From contig NZ_JAHKPV010000001.1 of the NCBI RefSeq assembly GCF_018860765.1, forward strand, positions 857,594 through 921,593: 64,000 nucleotides of DNA, in the 5' to 3' direction. The translations under genes and the position numbers were made by a program. Positions 1 through 8,662 of this stretch are shown here, piece by piece (the stretch's first letter is position 1; each line of letters begins with the position of its first letter). Under the pieces are notes generated by a model that was not told where the DNA came from, searched no databases, and was given only the letters and a program-made list of their open reading frames with translations. This DNA is from Marinobacter salexigens. Lineage in GTDB: Bacteria > Pseudomonadota > Gammaproteobacteria > Pseudomonadales > Oleiphilaceae.

Positions 1-1056
1 GCCTCGTTTGATATCGATCTCTCCAATGGGCCGATAACCGGTACTACAGGGGGCTTTTTCGGGCTGTTTTCGAAGACTTCGGGGTTTGCTTTGGTCGGTC
101 ATGGAAAAGGGCGCTTTCAAGGGCATCAAGTAGTTGCCATACGGGGGACTCAGGATGGTCATGACTGGCTGACTAACGGCAATGTAGGGTATTCAACCTG
201 CTCAAGTGGTTCCACCGTGCACGCAGGCTTTAATCAGGCCTTCGAAAGTATGAGGTCTGGTATCGAGTCGCTGCTGGCCCCACAATTGGCGTCAAGCGGA
301 GTGCAGGGTGTTCACTGTGTTGGGCACAGTCTTGGTGGCGCTCTTGCTTCTCTAACAGCAGATTGGGTTAAAGATCACTATCGCAAGCAAGTTAATGTTT
401 ATACCTTTGGGGCGCCGAGGGTCGGACTCGATGGGTTCGCCCAGCACTCTACTCACGCGACAGCGCGAATGTTTCGCTGCACTCACGGTGCGGACCCGGT
501 GCCCAATGTGCCTCTCTGGCCGTTTATTCATGCACCTGTAAACGGTTTTGAATACCGTCTCGATAATGGCTCGGGCATTAGCGTTGATGCTCATGGGATG
601 GGTAAGAACAAGCGGCCTGGTTATCGGAACACTGCTAACACAAATGACTGGTCTAGGCTGCATCAGAGCTCACTGGATTATTTAAAGCAACCTGTTCGGT
701 TGGACTACGAGCGCCGCAATGAGGCCTCATTCTCCGCATATTGGGCGGAACGTATATCTGCTGCATTAATTACTCTTTTGAAAGATGCTGGTTATTATGC
801 AGCTGTGCTTGCACAGGCAACGGTTAGTTCTACCCTTACGTTTTACGATCTGGTTTCAAGAACTATTCAGCAAATTGCCGAGTCGTCATTGAAGTTGGCT
901 GATCAGGCTCGTGGGTTGTTGGGTCATATGTTGGCATTTGCGCGAATGGCGGTAACAACAGTTGGAGAGCTGACTTTTACGTTTATTCGGTGGGTCTTCG
1001 ATAGAACTGTAGGGGCGCTTTACCGAGCTGTCCAAACTGCCTTACAGAGGACTTAG
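1..1056 (+). CDS. Class 3 (Lipase_3) family lipase, 5' end cut by window edge
   Basis: The frame is open from base 1, so the start codon lies outside the window; 351 residues are visible. An alpha/beta-hydrolase lipase fold is shown by the nucleophile elbow GHSLGG (Ser codon 328-330), the following strand YTFGAPRVG and the acid-loop motif HGADPVP, all typical of Lipase_3. It is expected to hydrolyse acyl esters of glycerides or phospholipids. The last ~110 residues are helical and rather hydrophobic with no clear family. The next gene starts 11 bp downstream and is probably co-transcribed. A secreted effector role with that neighbour as immunity protein is possible but only inferred. Family assignment is firm; substrate is unknown. 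Confidence 0.85.
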   Translation, partial: ASFDIDLSNGPITGTTGGFFGLFSKTSGFALVGHGKGRFQGHQVVAIRGTQDGHDWLTNGNVGYSTCSSGSTVHAGFNQAFESMRSGIESLLAPQLASSGVQGVHCVGHSLGGALASLTADWVKDHYRKQVNVYTFGAPRVGLDGFAQHSTHATARMFRCTHGADPVPNVPLWPFIHAPVNGFEYRLDNGSGISVDAHGMGKNKRPGYRNTANTNDWSRLHQSSLDYLKQPVRLDYERRNEASFSAYWAERISAALITLLKDAGYYAAVLAQATVSSTLTFYDLVSRTIQQIAESSLKLADQARGLLGHMLAFARMAVTTVGELTFTFIRWVFDRTVGALYRAVQTALQRT

Positions 1057-1067
1057 GAATAATAGCT

Positions 1068-1373
1068 ATGTCGCTAGATGATTCGTTCTATTTGCGTAAT
1101 GAGTTGAATCAACCAGTGGTTTTTACGGCTACACCGAGGCTTGATGAGTCCGGGGCGCCAGAAAGTGAGGCGTTTTTGCCTCACGCCACTTATGCTAAGG
1201 AAGCGTTGCGTACGATTGTTGATGCGCAGCAGGATCCTTTTGCCAATCTGCTTACAGAGTTGTGGCTTTACGCTTACCAAAAGCCGTGGGCTGTACCCGA
1301 TACCGTGGACAAGATAATTGTGGATATCGCAGACAAAATTGAATGCAGAGAGCTGTTCGTCTATCTGGATTGA
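1068..1373 (+). CDS. Small hypothetical protein downstream of the lipase
   Basis: A 101-residue acidic protein that I do not recognise. It has no signal peptide or membrane segment, so it is probably cytoplasmic. An AGGA ribosome site lies about 10 nt before the ATG. It follows the lipase gene by 11 bp on the same strand and ends before a hairpin at 1407-1443. A small acidic soluble protein directly after a lipase fits an immunity or chaperone role, but nothing in the sequence proves it. Confidence 0.6.
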   Translation: MSLDDSFYLRNELNQPVVFTATPRLDESGAPESEAFLPHATYAKEALRTIVDAQQDPFANLLTELWLYAYQKPWAVPDTVDKIIVDIADKIECRELFVYLD

Positions 1374-1406
1374 TCTGCCTTTTTGTGCGGGAAAGCCGGA
1401 AGGTGC

Positions 1407-1443
1407 CGGGCACAAAAAACTCACTCAGAGTCTTTTGTGCCCG
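1407..1443. terminator. Hairpin between convergent genes, putative bidirectional terminator
   Basis: Arms 1407-1417 and 1433-1443 are perfectly complementary over 11 bp, and inner bases extend the stem with one mismatch. The stem is GC-rich at its base with an A/T tract at the top. It lies between the small gene ending at 1373 and the 3' end of pckA at 1450, where a shared terminator is expected. The U-tract on either strand is weak. Confidence 0.5.
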
Positions 1444-1449
1444 ATAGTT

Positions 1450-2985
1450 TTACTGCAGTTTTGGACCGGCTGCGACAATTGAGTCGGAAACATCAAACTT
1501 CTTGAAGTTTTCCACGAACTGGTTGATCAGCTCTTCTGCTTTTTTGTCGTACGCGTCTTTGCTAGCCCAAGTGTTGCGTGGGTTCAGTAGGGCGGTATCA
1601 ACACCCGGTACTTGCTTTGGAACGCTCACGTTGAGGGTGGGCAAGTGTTCGGTTTCGACGTCATCCAAGTCACCGTTTTGAATTCCGCTGATGATCGCAC
1701 GGGTCGTCGGTATGCTGAAGCGTGTGCCTTCGCCGTAGGAACCGCCAGTCCAGCCGGTGTTTACTAGGAAGACCTTGCTGCCGTATTCGTCGATGCGCTT
1801 CATGAGCAGTTCTGCGTAAACGCCTGCCGGGCGCGGGAAGAATGGAGCGCCGAAACATGTAGAGAAGGTGGACTTGAGCTTGGACGATGAACCCATTTCC
1901 GTAGAGCCAACCAAGGCAGTGTAGCCGCTTAGGAAGTGGTAGGCAGCGCCTTCACGGCTCAGGATAGACACTGGGGGCAGAACGCCGGTCATGTCGCAAG
2001 TCAGGAATACAATGTGCGAGGGCTCACCTGCACGGTTTTCCAGTACGCGTTTTTCGACATGCTCAAGAGGGTAGGCACAGCGTGAGTTTTCGGTTAGTGA
2101 AACGTCGGTGTAATCCGGCTCACGGGTTTCTGGATCAATAGTGACGTTTTCAATAATGGCACCGAAGCGGATAGCGTCCCAGATGATGGGTTCGTTCTTC
2201 TTGCTTAGGTCGATGCACTTGGCGTAGCAGCCGCCTTCGATATTGAATACAGTGCCCGGGCCCCAGCCGTGTTCATCATCACCGATCAGGAAACGGTGTG
2301 GATCGGCCGACAGGGTGGTTTTGCCGGTGCCGGAAAGGCCGAAGAAGAGGCAGGTTTCGCCGTCTTCACCTACGTTGGCAGAGCAGTGCATCGGGAGTAC
2401 GTCTTTTTCCGGGAGCAGGAAGTTCTGCACGGAGAACATGGCTTTTTTCATCTCGCCTGCGTAATGCATGCCGGCTAGAAGCACTTTGCGACGGGCGAAG
2501 TTTATGATCACACAGCCATCGCTATTGGTGCCGTCACGTTCTGGTACGCATTCAAAGTTGGCAGCGTTCAGAATCTGCCATTCTTGCTTATCAGCCTGAT
2601 TGTAGCTTTCCGGGCGAATGAACAGGTTGCGACCAAACAGGTTTTGCCAAGCGGTCTCGGTGGTCATCTTCACGGGTAAATAGTGCTCAGGGTCTGAGCC
2701 TACGTGCACTAGGGAAACAAAGCTGTCTCTTTCAGCAATGTAGGCTTCTACACGATCCCAAAGAGCATCGAATTTATCCGCGTCGAACGGGCGGTTGATC
2801 GGCCCCCAGTGGATACTGTCAGAGGTGCTTGGCTCTTCGACAATATAGCGATCCATCGGGGATCTGCCGGTGCGTTCGCCGGTCTTAACGACTAGTGAAC
2901 CGTTGGAAGCCAGCTGGCCTTCGTTCCGCGCCAGTGCTTGCTCTACCAGCTGTGCTGTACTCAGATCATTATAAGTGTTGCTCAC
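1450..2985 (-). CDS. pckA: Phosphoenolpyruvate carboxykinase (ATP)
   Basis: Cytoplasmic enzyme of gluconeogenesis converting oxaloacetate plus ATP to phosphoenolpyruvate, CO2 and ADP (EC 4.1.1.49). The 511-residue length matches the bacterial ATP-dependent family. The kinase loop GLSGTGKTT lies at about 216-224 and the metal-binding stretch IGDDEHGW at about 234-241. I chose GTG at 2985 because GAGG sits 5 nt upstream and the protein then begins SNTYNDLS as in related enzymes; an upstream TTG at 3066 would add 27 unlikely residues. It is last in the minus-strand order yrfG-hslR-hslO-pckA, also found in Escherichia coli. Confidence 0.97.
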   Translation of the reverse strand: MSNTYNDLSTAQLVEQALARNEGQLASNGSLVVKTGERTGRSPMDRYIVEEPSTSDSIHWGPINRPFDADKFDALWDRVEAYIAERDSFVSLVHVGSDPEHYLPVKMTTETAWQNLFGRNLFIRPESYNQADKQEWQILNAANFECVPERDGTNSDGCVIINFARRKVLLAGMHYAGEMKKAMFSVQNFLLPEKDVLPMHCSANVGEDGETCLFFGLSGTGKTTLSADPHRFLIGDDEHGWGPGTVFNIEGGCYAKCIDLSKKNEPIIWDAIRFGAIIENVTIDPETREPDYTDVSLTENSRCAYPLEHVEKRVLENRAGEPSHIVFLTCDMTGVLPPVSILSREGAAYHFLSGYTALVGSTEMGSSSKLKSTFSTCFGAPFFPRPAGVYAELLMKRIDEYGSKVFLVNTGWTGGSYGEGTRFSIPTTRAIISGIQNGDLDDVETEHLPTLNVSVPKQVPGVDTALLNPRNTWASKDAYDKKAEELINQFVENFKKFDVSDSIVAAGPKLQ

Positions 2986-3098
2986 TTCGACCTCGCCCTC
3001 GGGATGTCTTAGTGACTGCTCAGGTCGCCTGCCCAAAATTGACGGAAATCTGAACAATCGGGTCAATTCAGGCGCGCTATTATGCCAGAGGCGCCGGT

Positions 3099-3141
3099 AA
3101 AAAACGACTGCTCCGGAAGTCTCAGGATTGCTGACTTCCGG
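3099..3141 (-). terminator. Putative terminator of hslO
   Basis: A 9-bp stem (3113-3121 with 3133-3141, 11-nt loop) lies just downstream of the hslO stop. On the minus strand a run of six T follows (complement of 3099-3104), but 8 nt separate it from the stem, so termination may be partial. The pckA start is 114 nt further on. Confidence 0.4.
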
Positions 3142-3159
3142 GCGAATTTATAACCAGCC

Positions 3160-4014
3160 CTAGTGTAGCGTGTGGCCAGAAAAAAGGTGATCTATATCGT
3201 TTCTATCGAAGCGATAGTGTTCGTGGCAGAACTGGCAATCCATATCGATGGCGCCCTGTTCCTCCAGTATGCTGTAACACTCGTCTTTGCCTATGGCTTC
3301 TAGCGCGACGAGGGTTCTGTCTCTGGAGCAGCTGCACTGAAACGCTACCGCCTCGGCGTCGAAAAGCCGTACTGTTTCTTCGTTAAACAAGCGGTGTAGT
3401 AAGGTTTCACTATCTAATTCAAGCAGTTCGGCGGCTTCAACAGTGCGCGCAAGGTGATTGACCCGCTCCCAAAGCTCGTTGTCCTCCTCGGTAGCACCGG
3501 GTAGGCGTTGAAGCATTAAGCCAGCAGCGCCGTTTTCATTGGAAAAAAGAAACAGGCTGGTGGGGATTTGCTCCGAGCGCTCAAAATATTCTTCAAGGCA
3601 ACCGGCGAGGGTTTCGCGCTCCCGGGGCACAACACCCTGATAGCGGTTGCCCTGTCTGGGGGTAATAGTAATCGCCATGCGACCGTCGCCCAGCAGGTTG
3701 TGGAAACTGTCTTCACTTATGGCCTGTTCATCAAATCGCGCTAGGCCGCGGATCTTCCGGTCATGACTGCATTCGGCCATGAGTGTCCGCAGCGGGCCTT
3801 CGCCTTGCGCCTGAATGGATAGGGTGCCCTCGAACTTTAAACTGCTACTCATTACGATGCTGGCCACCAGCGCCTCGCCAAGCAGTCCGCGAACGGACTC
3901 GGGGTAGGGCGCCTGACGGGATATTTCCAGAAAGCTCTCGTTAAGCTGAACCCAGGCTCCGCGCACCTGGCTGTGTTCAAATATAAAACGCTGGAACTGG
4001 TCGCGAGATGCCAT
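3160..4014 (-). CDS. hslO: Redox-regulated chaperone Hsp33
   Basis: Cytoplasmic holdase chaperone activated by oxidation. At 284 residues it matches the family. The C-terminal zinc-binding redox switch is visible as CSC and, about 30 residues later, CQFC (around 225-263); in the family these four cysteines release zinc and form disulfides under oxidative stress. The ATG at 4014 is preceded by AGGAG at a 7-nt distance; an in-frame start 32 codons upstream would run towards hslR and lacks such a site. It lies 58 bp downstream of hslR on the same strand, so a heat-shock operon is likely. Confidence 0.95.
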   Translation of the reverse strand: MASRDQFQRFIFEHSQVRGAWVQLNESFLEISRQAPYPESVRGLLGEALVASIVMSSSLKFEGTLSIQAQGEGPLRTLMAECSHDRKIRGLARFDEQAISEDSFHNLLGDGRMAITITPRQGNRYQGVVPRERETLAGCLEEYFERSEQIPTSLFLFSNENGAAGLMLQRLPGATEEDNELWERVNHLARTVEAAELLELDSETLLHRLFNEETVRLFDAEAVAFQCSCSRDRTLVALEAIGKDECYSILEEQGAIDMDCQFCHEHYRFDRNDIDHLFSGHTLH

Positions 4015-4072
4015 GGTGGTTCTCCTGAAAACTGGGTGCTTAATTAGATGGGCGACGTCAGATCGATGTGGC

Positions 4073-4480
4073 TCAAATGCTGTTCTGGTCGCGAAATTTT
4101 TGAATATCACGGCGATCTTTCTTGGAAGGCCGACGGGCTGGTGGTAGCTGGGCTGCTTGCATGGTTTTGCGTTGCCACGAGAGGTCTTCCCGCTTTTTTA
4201 CGCTGTCTTCGGTTTCATGGTAGAGCTTCTGGGCTTCTGGCGCACCGCGCCTGCGCTCACTTATATCGTCAACAATCACGACTTTTTCCATAAAGCCGAG
4301 GCGCAGGGTGAGCGTGGCGCCTGACTCAACCAGTCGTCCGGGTTTACAGCGCTGGTTGTTGTAGTGAACTTTGCCGCCTTCAACCGCTTCTTTGGCCAGA
4401 GCGCGCGTTTTGTAGAATCGCGCAGCCCAAAGCCATTTGTCGAGTCTTACCCGTTGATCGTCCGAAGTGGATGCCGCCAT
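4073..4480 (-). CDS. hslR: Heat-shock protein Hsp15, ribosome-associated S4-domain protein
   Basis: A 135-residue RNA-binding protein. The N-terminal S4 domain (about 10-70) begins VRLDKWLWAARFYKTR, typical of Hsp15. The C-terminal third is very basic (KKDRRDIQKFRDQ), fitting rRNA contact. In the family it binds 50S subunits that still carry a nascent chain after translation failure, helping to recycle them. It sits between yrfG and hslO on the minus strand. Confidence 0.93.
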   Translation of the reverse strand: MAASTSDDQRVRLDKWLWAARFYKTRALAKEAVEGGKVHYNNQRCKPGRLVESGATLTLRLGFMEKVVIVDDISERRRGAPEAQKLYHETEDSVKKREDLSWQRKTMQAAQLPPARRPSKKDRRDIQKFRDQNSI

Positions 4481-4521
4481 GTCTCCTCACTTGATGGGCG
4501 TTTGACAGCATTATAGCGCTC

Positions 4522-5211
4522 TCAGCCACTAGATGGCAGAGGCCTTTGCTGGTGAATGGAGGACAGAATTTCATCAAAGTGATGAACGCAGGGGATGTCG
4601 GGATGCGTCTCCCGGGCAGCTTGCGTGCTATCAGGAGCCAAAATGCCCAAGCACTGGGCAATGCCTGCGGCTCGAGCACTTTCTAAAACGGGGAAGCTGT
4701 CATCCACCATTAGAGTGGTGGCAGCACGGTATGGCGCCAATTGCTGTAGGTCTTGCCAAAAAGCGGTGTCTTCTTTGGGTTTACCCAGTTGGTGGCTAGA
4801 AACAATGCAGTCTACAAAACTGTCGAGGCCTGTGCACTGTAGCTTTAGCTCAAGAGGGTCGGGGTGACAGTTAGTTACGATGACCGATCTAAGCCCGGTT
4901 TTTTTGAGTGCTTGAAGGAAGTTCGCTACGTGAGGGCGGTAACCAATTCGGTTGCCGACTTCGGACTTTAGGCCAGTGATGTCCATAGCGAGCCGCTCGC
5001 TCCAATAATCGGTGCAATACCAGTTCAGGGTGCCTCTCTCGGCCATGATCATGCTGATAAGTTGGTGCTTTGCTTCGTCGGGGTGCAGGTCGTACTGTTC
5101 AGCGTAGCGCTGGGGCAGGTGTTCCAGCCAGAAGTGATTGTCGAAGTGCAGATCAAGCAGTGTGCCGTCCATGTCCAGGAACACGGTTTCGAGAGACGTC
5201 CAGTTGATCAT
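4522..5211 (-). CDS. yrfG: HAD-family GMP/IMP nucleotidase
   Basis: A 229-residue haloacid dehalogenase-type phosphatase. Motif I is FLDMDGTLLD with the nucleophilic Asp near residue 13, motif II is the VIVTNCH strand, and motif III/IV includes GKPKEDTAFW and MVDDSFPVLESA. The family hydrolyses purine nucleoside 5'-monophosphates. Assignment is supported by its place directly upstream of hslR, as in Escherichia coli. The ribosome site before ATG 5211 is weak, and a hairpin at 5221-5246 separates it from the preceding gene. Confidence 0.88.
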   Translation of the reverse strand: MINWTSLETVFLDMDGTLLDLHFDNHFWLEHLPQRYAEQYDLHPDEAKHQLISMIMAERGTLNWYCTDYWSERLAMDITGLKSEVGNRIGYRPHVANFLQALKKTGLRSVIVTNCHPDPLELKLQCTGLDSFVDCIVSSHQLGKPKEDTAFWQDLQQLAPYRAATTLMVDDSFPVLESARAAGIAQCLGILAPDSTQAARETHPDIPCVHHFDEILSSIHQQRPLPSSG

Positions 5212-5246
5212 AAGTATAAACAGCCTGAAGAATTTTCGTCAGGCTG
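5212..5246 (-). terminator. Intrinsic terminator of the small exported protein gene
   Basis: An 8-bp stem (5221-5228 with 5239-5246) is followed on the minus strand by TTTATACTT. It ends transcription of the 110-residue gene just before the yrfG start at 5211, so yrfG would need a promoter inside or read-through from this region. Confidence 0.5.
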
Positions 5247-5278
5247 CCGCAGATGCCAACGAGAGGCAAGCCCGAATG

Positions 5279-5611
5279 TTACTTACCAGACTGCTCGACA
5301 GTCTCGGTTTTTTGGCCAGTTGTGGTGCAGCCAAGGCAGCGCACAAACGTCGCTTTCGCCGGGCCTACTACCAACGTTTCTCCAGCTTCAGCGGCATTGC
5401 CTCCAAGTAGAGAAAACGGAAGGGATACCAGATAAACGGCGGCTCCAACAACGGTAGTAGCCAGTAGAACGGGGCGCACGAACACTGCGTCACCGGCCAT
5501 CGCCAAGGCGGACGGGCTTTCATCGATAGCGCGGGCGTGGCCTACGGATGAAAAAGCTAATAAGCAAGCCGTTAGCGTGGCCATCAAGGTGCGTGAAATA
5601 GTGCGGGTCAT
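5279..5611 (-). CDS. Small exported or membrane protein of unknown function
   Basis: A 110-residue protein. An N-terminal signal peptide (hydrophobic 8-22, cleavage near GHARA) precedes a second hydrophobic stretch (about 47-70), so it is probably held in the inner membrane or periplasm. Two cysteines occur near the C-terminus (CLGC). AGGAG lies 7 nt before the ATG. Similar short proteins exist in Pseudomonas relatives, but I know no function. Confidence 0.75.
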   Translation of the reverse strand: MTRTISRTLMATLTACLLAFSSVGHARAIDESPSALAMAGDAVFVRPVLLATTVVGAAVYLVSLPFSLLGGNAAEAGETLVVGPAKATFVRCLGCTTTGQKTETVEQSGK

Positions 5612-5730
5612 TGTATGTCTCCTGAGTGTTAATCCTCTGTTAACTATGAATCATATTTGCGTATTTTCAAACGAATATTCGCTGAGAGTTGCGCAGTCTC
5701 ATGGGGTTTAGGCAGGGAGTCGCCAAGAAA

Positions 5731-6543
5731 CTACCTCTGGCATCGAGTGCAGTACACCGTTGACCGGCCGCTCATGCGGATTTCCTTCAAGGGTGTTTCG
5801 CACTCTGGGCAGGGCTCTCCTGTTCGGCCATAAACGAGCAAGGATTGAGCAAAGTAGCCCGGTTTGCCATCGCTATTCACGAAGTCCCGCAGAGTCGTGC
5901 CGCCCATCAAAATCGCAGCGCTGAGAATTTCGCGAATGGCCTCCGCAAGGCGTTGATAGCGGTCGAGGCTGATGCGGCCAGCTTTGCGTCGGGGGTGAAT
6001 GCCAGCTTTGAATAAGGCTTCGTTGGCGTATATGTTGCCTACGCCCACAACCACGTGGCTGTCCATAATGAAGGCTTTCACTGGGGTGTTTTTTGAGCGC
6101 GAGAGTTGGAAGAGCATTCGACCGTTAAATTCCGGTGATAACGGCTCTGGGCCGAGGCTGGCAATTAATGGGTGCGCCGCAGCAGGGGCGGCCCACAACC
6201 AACAACCGAATCGGCGTGGATCATTGAAGCGCAGAGTAACGCCGGAATTCAGCACAAGGTCGATGTGGTCGTGTTTCTGTGCTGGCGCGCTATCCGTGAT
6301 GATGCGAAGGCTGCCCGACATGCCCAAGTGGATAATGGCTGTACCATGGTCCAGATTCAGGAACAGGTATTTCGCGCGCCTGTCCACTGTTCGGATAATC
6401 CGGCCTTCCATTTGTTCAGCAATGTTCTCAGGCACAGGCCACCGCAGGCTGCCATTGCGAACCTTGATTTGATCGATGGTTTGGCCTTCACAGTGCGGCG
6501 CAATGCCACGCCGTGTGGTTTCCACTTCAGGTAATTCGGGCAC
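5731..6543 (-). CDS. mutM: Formamidopyrimidine-DNA glycosylase
   Basis: Base-excision repair enzyme that removes 8-oxoguanine and formamidopyrimidines and cuts the abasic strand. The N-terminus PELPEVETTRRG places the catalytic proline directly after the initiator and the glutamate next. The C-terminal zinc finger has the pairs CPEC and CTRC. At 270 residues it is full length. The start is GTG with GGAGA 8 nt upstream. Confidence 0.97.
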   Translation of the reverse strand: MPELPEVETTRRGIAPHCEGQTIDQIKVRNGSLRWPVPENIAEQMEGRIIRTVDRRAKYLFLNLDHGTAIIHLGMSGSLRIITDSAPAQKHDHIDLVLNSGVTLRFNDPRRFGCWLWAAPAAAHPLIASLGPEPLSPEFNGRMLFQLSRSKNTPVKAFIMDSHVVVGVGNIYANEALFKAGIHPRRKAGRISLDRYQRLAEAIREILSAAILMGGTTLRDFVNSDGKPGYFAQSLLVYGRTGEPCPECETPLKEIRMSGRSTVYCTRCQR

Positions 6544-6616
6544 GCAGACTGTCTCCGGTCAAATGTGTGAGCCGTAATATTGCGCAAATGTGAACAGTAA
6601 CAAATTTGCATTTTAA

Positions 6617-6639
6617 AGCTGTTGTTCTAGCTAACAGCT
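6617..6639. promoter_or_regulatory. Inverted repeat upstream of the desaturase gene
   Basis: AGCTGTT (6617-6623) and AACAGCT (6633-6639) form a 7-bp dyad with a 9-bp spacer, in the 164-bp divergent region between mutM and the desaturase, 68 bp before the desaturase ATG. The size fits an operator for a dimeric regulator of fatty-acid desaturation. The regulator is not identified. Confidence 0.3.
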
Positions 6640-6707
6640 GTACGCTAAAGTAATCGTGCCGGTGCCAAAAATTGCAGGCGCCCAAGATTTTGATTTGAGG
6701 ATAAATT

Positions 6708-7886
6708 ATGTGGTTTAACGGTCTCCTTGACCTATCAGTGATGCAGCTGATTTTAGTTGCTTTGGGTATGACCCATATCACTATCATCAGTGTAACGCTC
6801 TATCTGCATCGCCATTCAGCTCACAACTCGTTGGATTTGCACCCTGTACTGAAGCACTTTTTCCGCTTTTGGTTGTGGCTGACCACCGCGCAGAATACCA
6901 AAGAATGGACCGCGATCCATCGTAAGCACCACGCCAAGTGCGAAACCGCAGAAGATCCACATAGCCCAGTGGTGCTTGGGATAAAGAAAGTGCTGTTTGA
7001 AGGCGCGGAGCTCTATGCGTCGGCGGCTACACCGGAGACTCTTGAACGTTACGGCCAGCGAACTCCCGATGACTGGGTCGAGCGAAACATATATAGCCGC
7101 TACAAGATGCTGGGTATTACCCTGATGGCGGTTATTAACTTAGCGTTGTTTGGCGTGCATGGTATTTGGATATGGGCCGTTCAAATGGTCTGGATACCCT
7201 TCTGGGCAGCCGGTGTGGTGAACGGAGTTGGCCATTGGATGGGTTACCGTAATTTTGAGTGTGCAGACAATGCCCGCAACATTTCTCCATTAGGCATTTT
7301 GATTGGTGGGGAAGAGCTGCACAACAACCACCATACCTACCCGAACTCATCCAAACTCTCGCGTCGTTGGTACGAGGTAGATATCGGCTGGGGTTATATC
7401 CGCACTTTCCAGCTGTTTGGTCTAGCTAAGCCCAAAGGATATCGGCCCATTGCGCATTATGTGCCGGGTAAGCAAGACGTCGATGTCGAAACCGTTCAGG
7501 CCATTGCCAACAACCGGTTTGATATCATGCGCCAGTATCGCAAGCGTGTAACAGAGCCGGTTCTGCGCCAACAAAAGAGCCTGATGGATGAGGAGATTCG
7601 GCCCCGGTACCGAAAGCTCAAGCAGCTTTTGTCCCGGGAAGTCACCCTCATAAAGCCACGTGAGAAAGAAACGCTGGAGTCGGCTCTGGAAAGCAACGCT
7701 GTTTTGCGCCAGATCTACGAGATGAGCAACGACTTACAGGCACTTTGGCGCCAGCGTGGCCTCAAACCACAGGACAAGCTCCACGCATTGATGGAGTGGT
7801 GCAAGGAGGCTGAAGCCAGCGGCATCCGGTATCTGGAAGAGTTTGCCGCCCATTTGCGGGCCTATTCGTTGCGCCCCGCAGTCTGA
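6708..7886 (+). CDS. Membrane fatty-acid (acyl-CoA) desaturase
   Basis: A 392-residue integral membrane di-iron desaturase introducing a double bond into acyl chains, probably delta-9 of acyl-CoA. The three histidine clusters are present: HRHSAH (about 34-39), HRKHH (about 71-75) and HNNHH (about 205-209). Hydrophobic helices lie near 10-30, 48-62 and 140-180. The C-terminal ~120 residues are a charged cytosolic extension. GAGG sits 7 nt before the ATG. The last 25 bp overlap rsmD tail to tail. Probably adjusts membrane fluidity. Confidence 0.92.
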   Translation: MWFNGLLDLSVMQLILVALGMTHITIISVTLYLHRHSAHNSLDLHPVLKHFFRFWLWLTTAQNTKEWTAIHRKHHAKCETAEDPHSPVVLGIKKVLFEGAELYASAATPETLERYGQRTPDDWVERNIYSRYKMLGITLMAVINLALFGVHGIWIWAVQMVWIPFWAAGVVNGVGHWMGYRNFECADNARNISPLGILIGGEELHNNHHTYPNSSKLSRRWYEVDIGWGYIRTFQLFGLAKPKGYRPIAHYVPGKQDVDVETVQAIANNRFDIMRQYRKRVTEPVLRQQKSLMDEEIRPRYRKLKQLLSREVTLIKPREKETLESALESNAVLRQIYEMSNDLQALWRQRGLKPQDKLHALMEWCKEAEASGIRYLEEFAAHLRAYSLRPAV

Positions 7887-8503
7887 GCGACTCGGTATAG
7901 ACAATAAGTGACCTGTCCTGCGGTTTTTTGCCGGTGCAGTTGCCAGTCGGCGGGTGCAGACGGAGTAGGCAGGTCGCTCTCATGCTCCACATAGACCCAG
8001 CCCCCAGACTTAACCCAGCCCTGAGAATCCAGCAACGGAAACAGTGTTGTTAACCAGCCCTGCCGGAATGGCGGGTCCATAAATACGATATCAAACGGCT
8101 GCCGCGCCCGCTGGCTGAGATAAGTGTCTACGTTGGTGCAGGTAACCGTGCCAGCCTCGGAGCCAAGAAGCCGAAGGTTGTTGCGCAGCGCCGTTGCCAA
8201 AGCGGGGTTGTTGTCAACCAGCGTGGCATGGGCGGCGCCTCTGGAAAGCGCCTCGAAGCCAAGCGCGCCTGAGCCGGAAAACAAATCTAAACAGTCGCTT
8301 CCCGCCAAATGAAATGAAAGCCAGTTGAACAGAGTTTCCCGCGTGCGTGCTGGCGTTGGGCGCACCCCTCCCGCGTCAGGGAAGCGGAGTTTACGGCTGC
8401 GCCAGTCGCCGCCGATAATGCGCAACTCACCGCCAGCCCCTGGGTTACGGGCGGCTAGTGGCTTGCTTGAAGGCCGCGGGCCTGAGTGTTTTCTTCGCGC
8501 CAT
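7862..8503 (-). CDS. rsmD: 16S rRNA (guanine966-N2)-methyltransferase
   Basis: SAM-dependent methyltransferase that modifies G966 of 16S rRNA during 30S assembly. The SAM-binding loop DLFSGSGALGFEALSRGA and the catalytic DPPF motif (FMDPPF) are clear; the basic N-terminus suits RNA binding. At 213 residues it is normal length. It is divergent from ftsY, as in many gammaproteobacteria, and its 3' end overlaps the desaturase gene by 25 bp. Confidence 0.95.
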   Translation of the reverse strand: MARRKHSGPRPSSKPLAARNPGAGGELRIIGGDWRSRKLRFPDAGGVRPTPARTRETLFNWLSFHLAGSDCLDLFSGSGALGFEALSRGAAHATLVDNNPALATALRNNLRLLGSEAGTVTCTNVDTYLSQRARQPFDIVFMDPPFRQGWLTTLFPLLDSQGWVKSGGWVYVEHESDLPTPSAPADWQLHRQKTAGQVTYCLYRVAQTAGRNE

Positions 8504-8662
8504 ATCCTAAGCTCCGGAAGCTGACTGGGTTCTTGCTGGCTGGCGTATCTTAGCGGAAAACCGGTGTTCCATGATAATCCACACGACCCTCACTTCCCGG
8601 GGACAGTCTGCTAGAATGTGCGCTTTATTTGTCCCGCCCAATCAGACTGACGGTATGACTTT

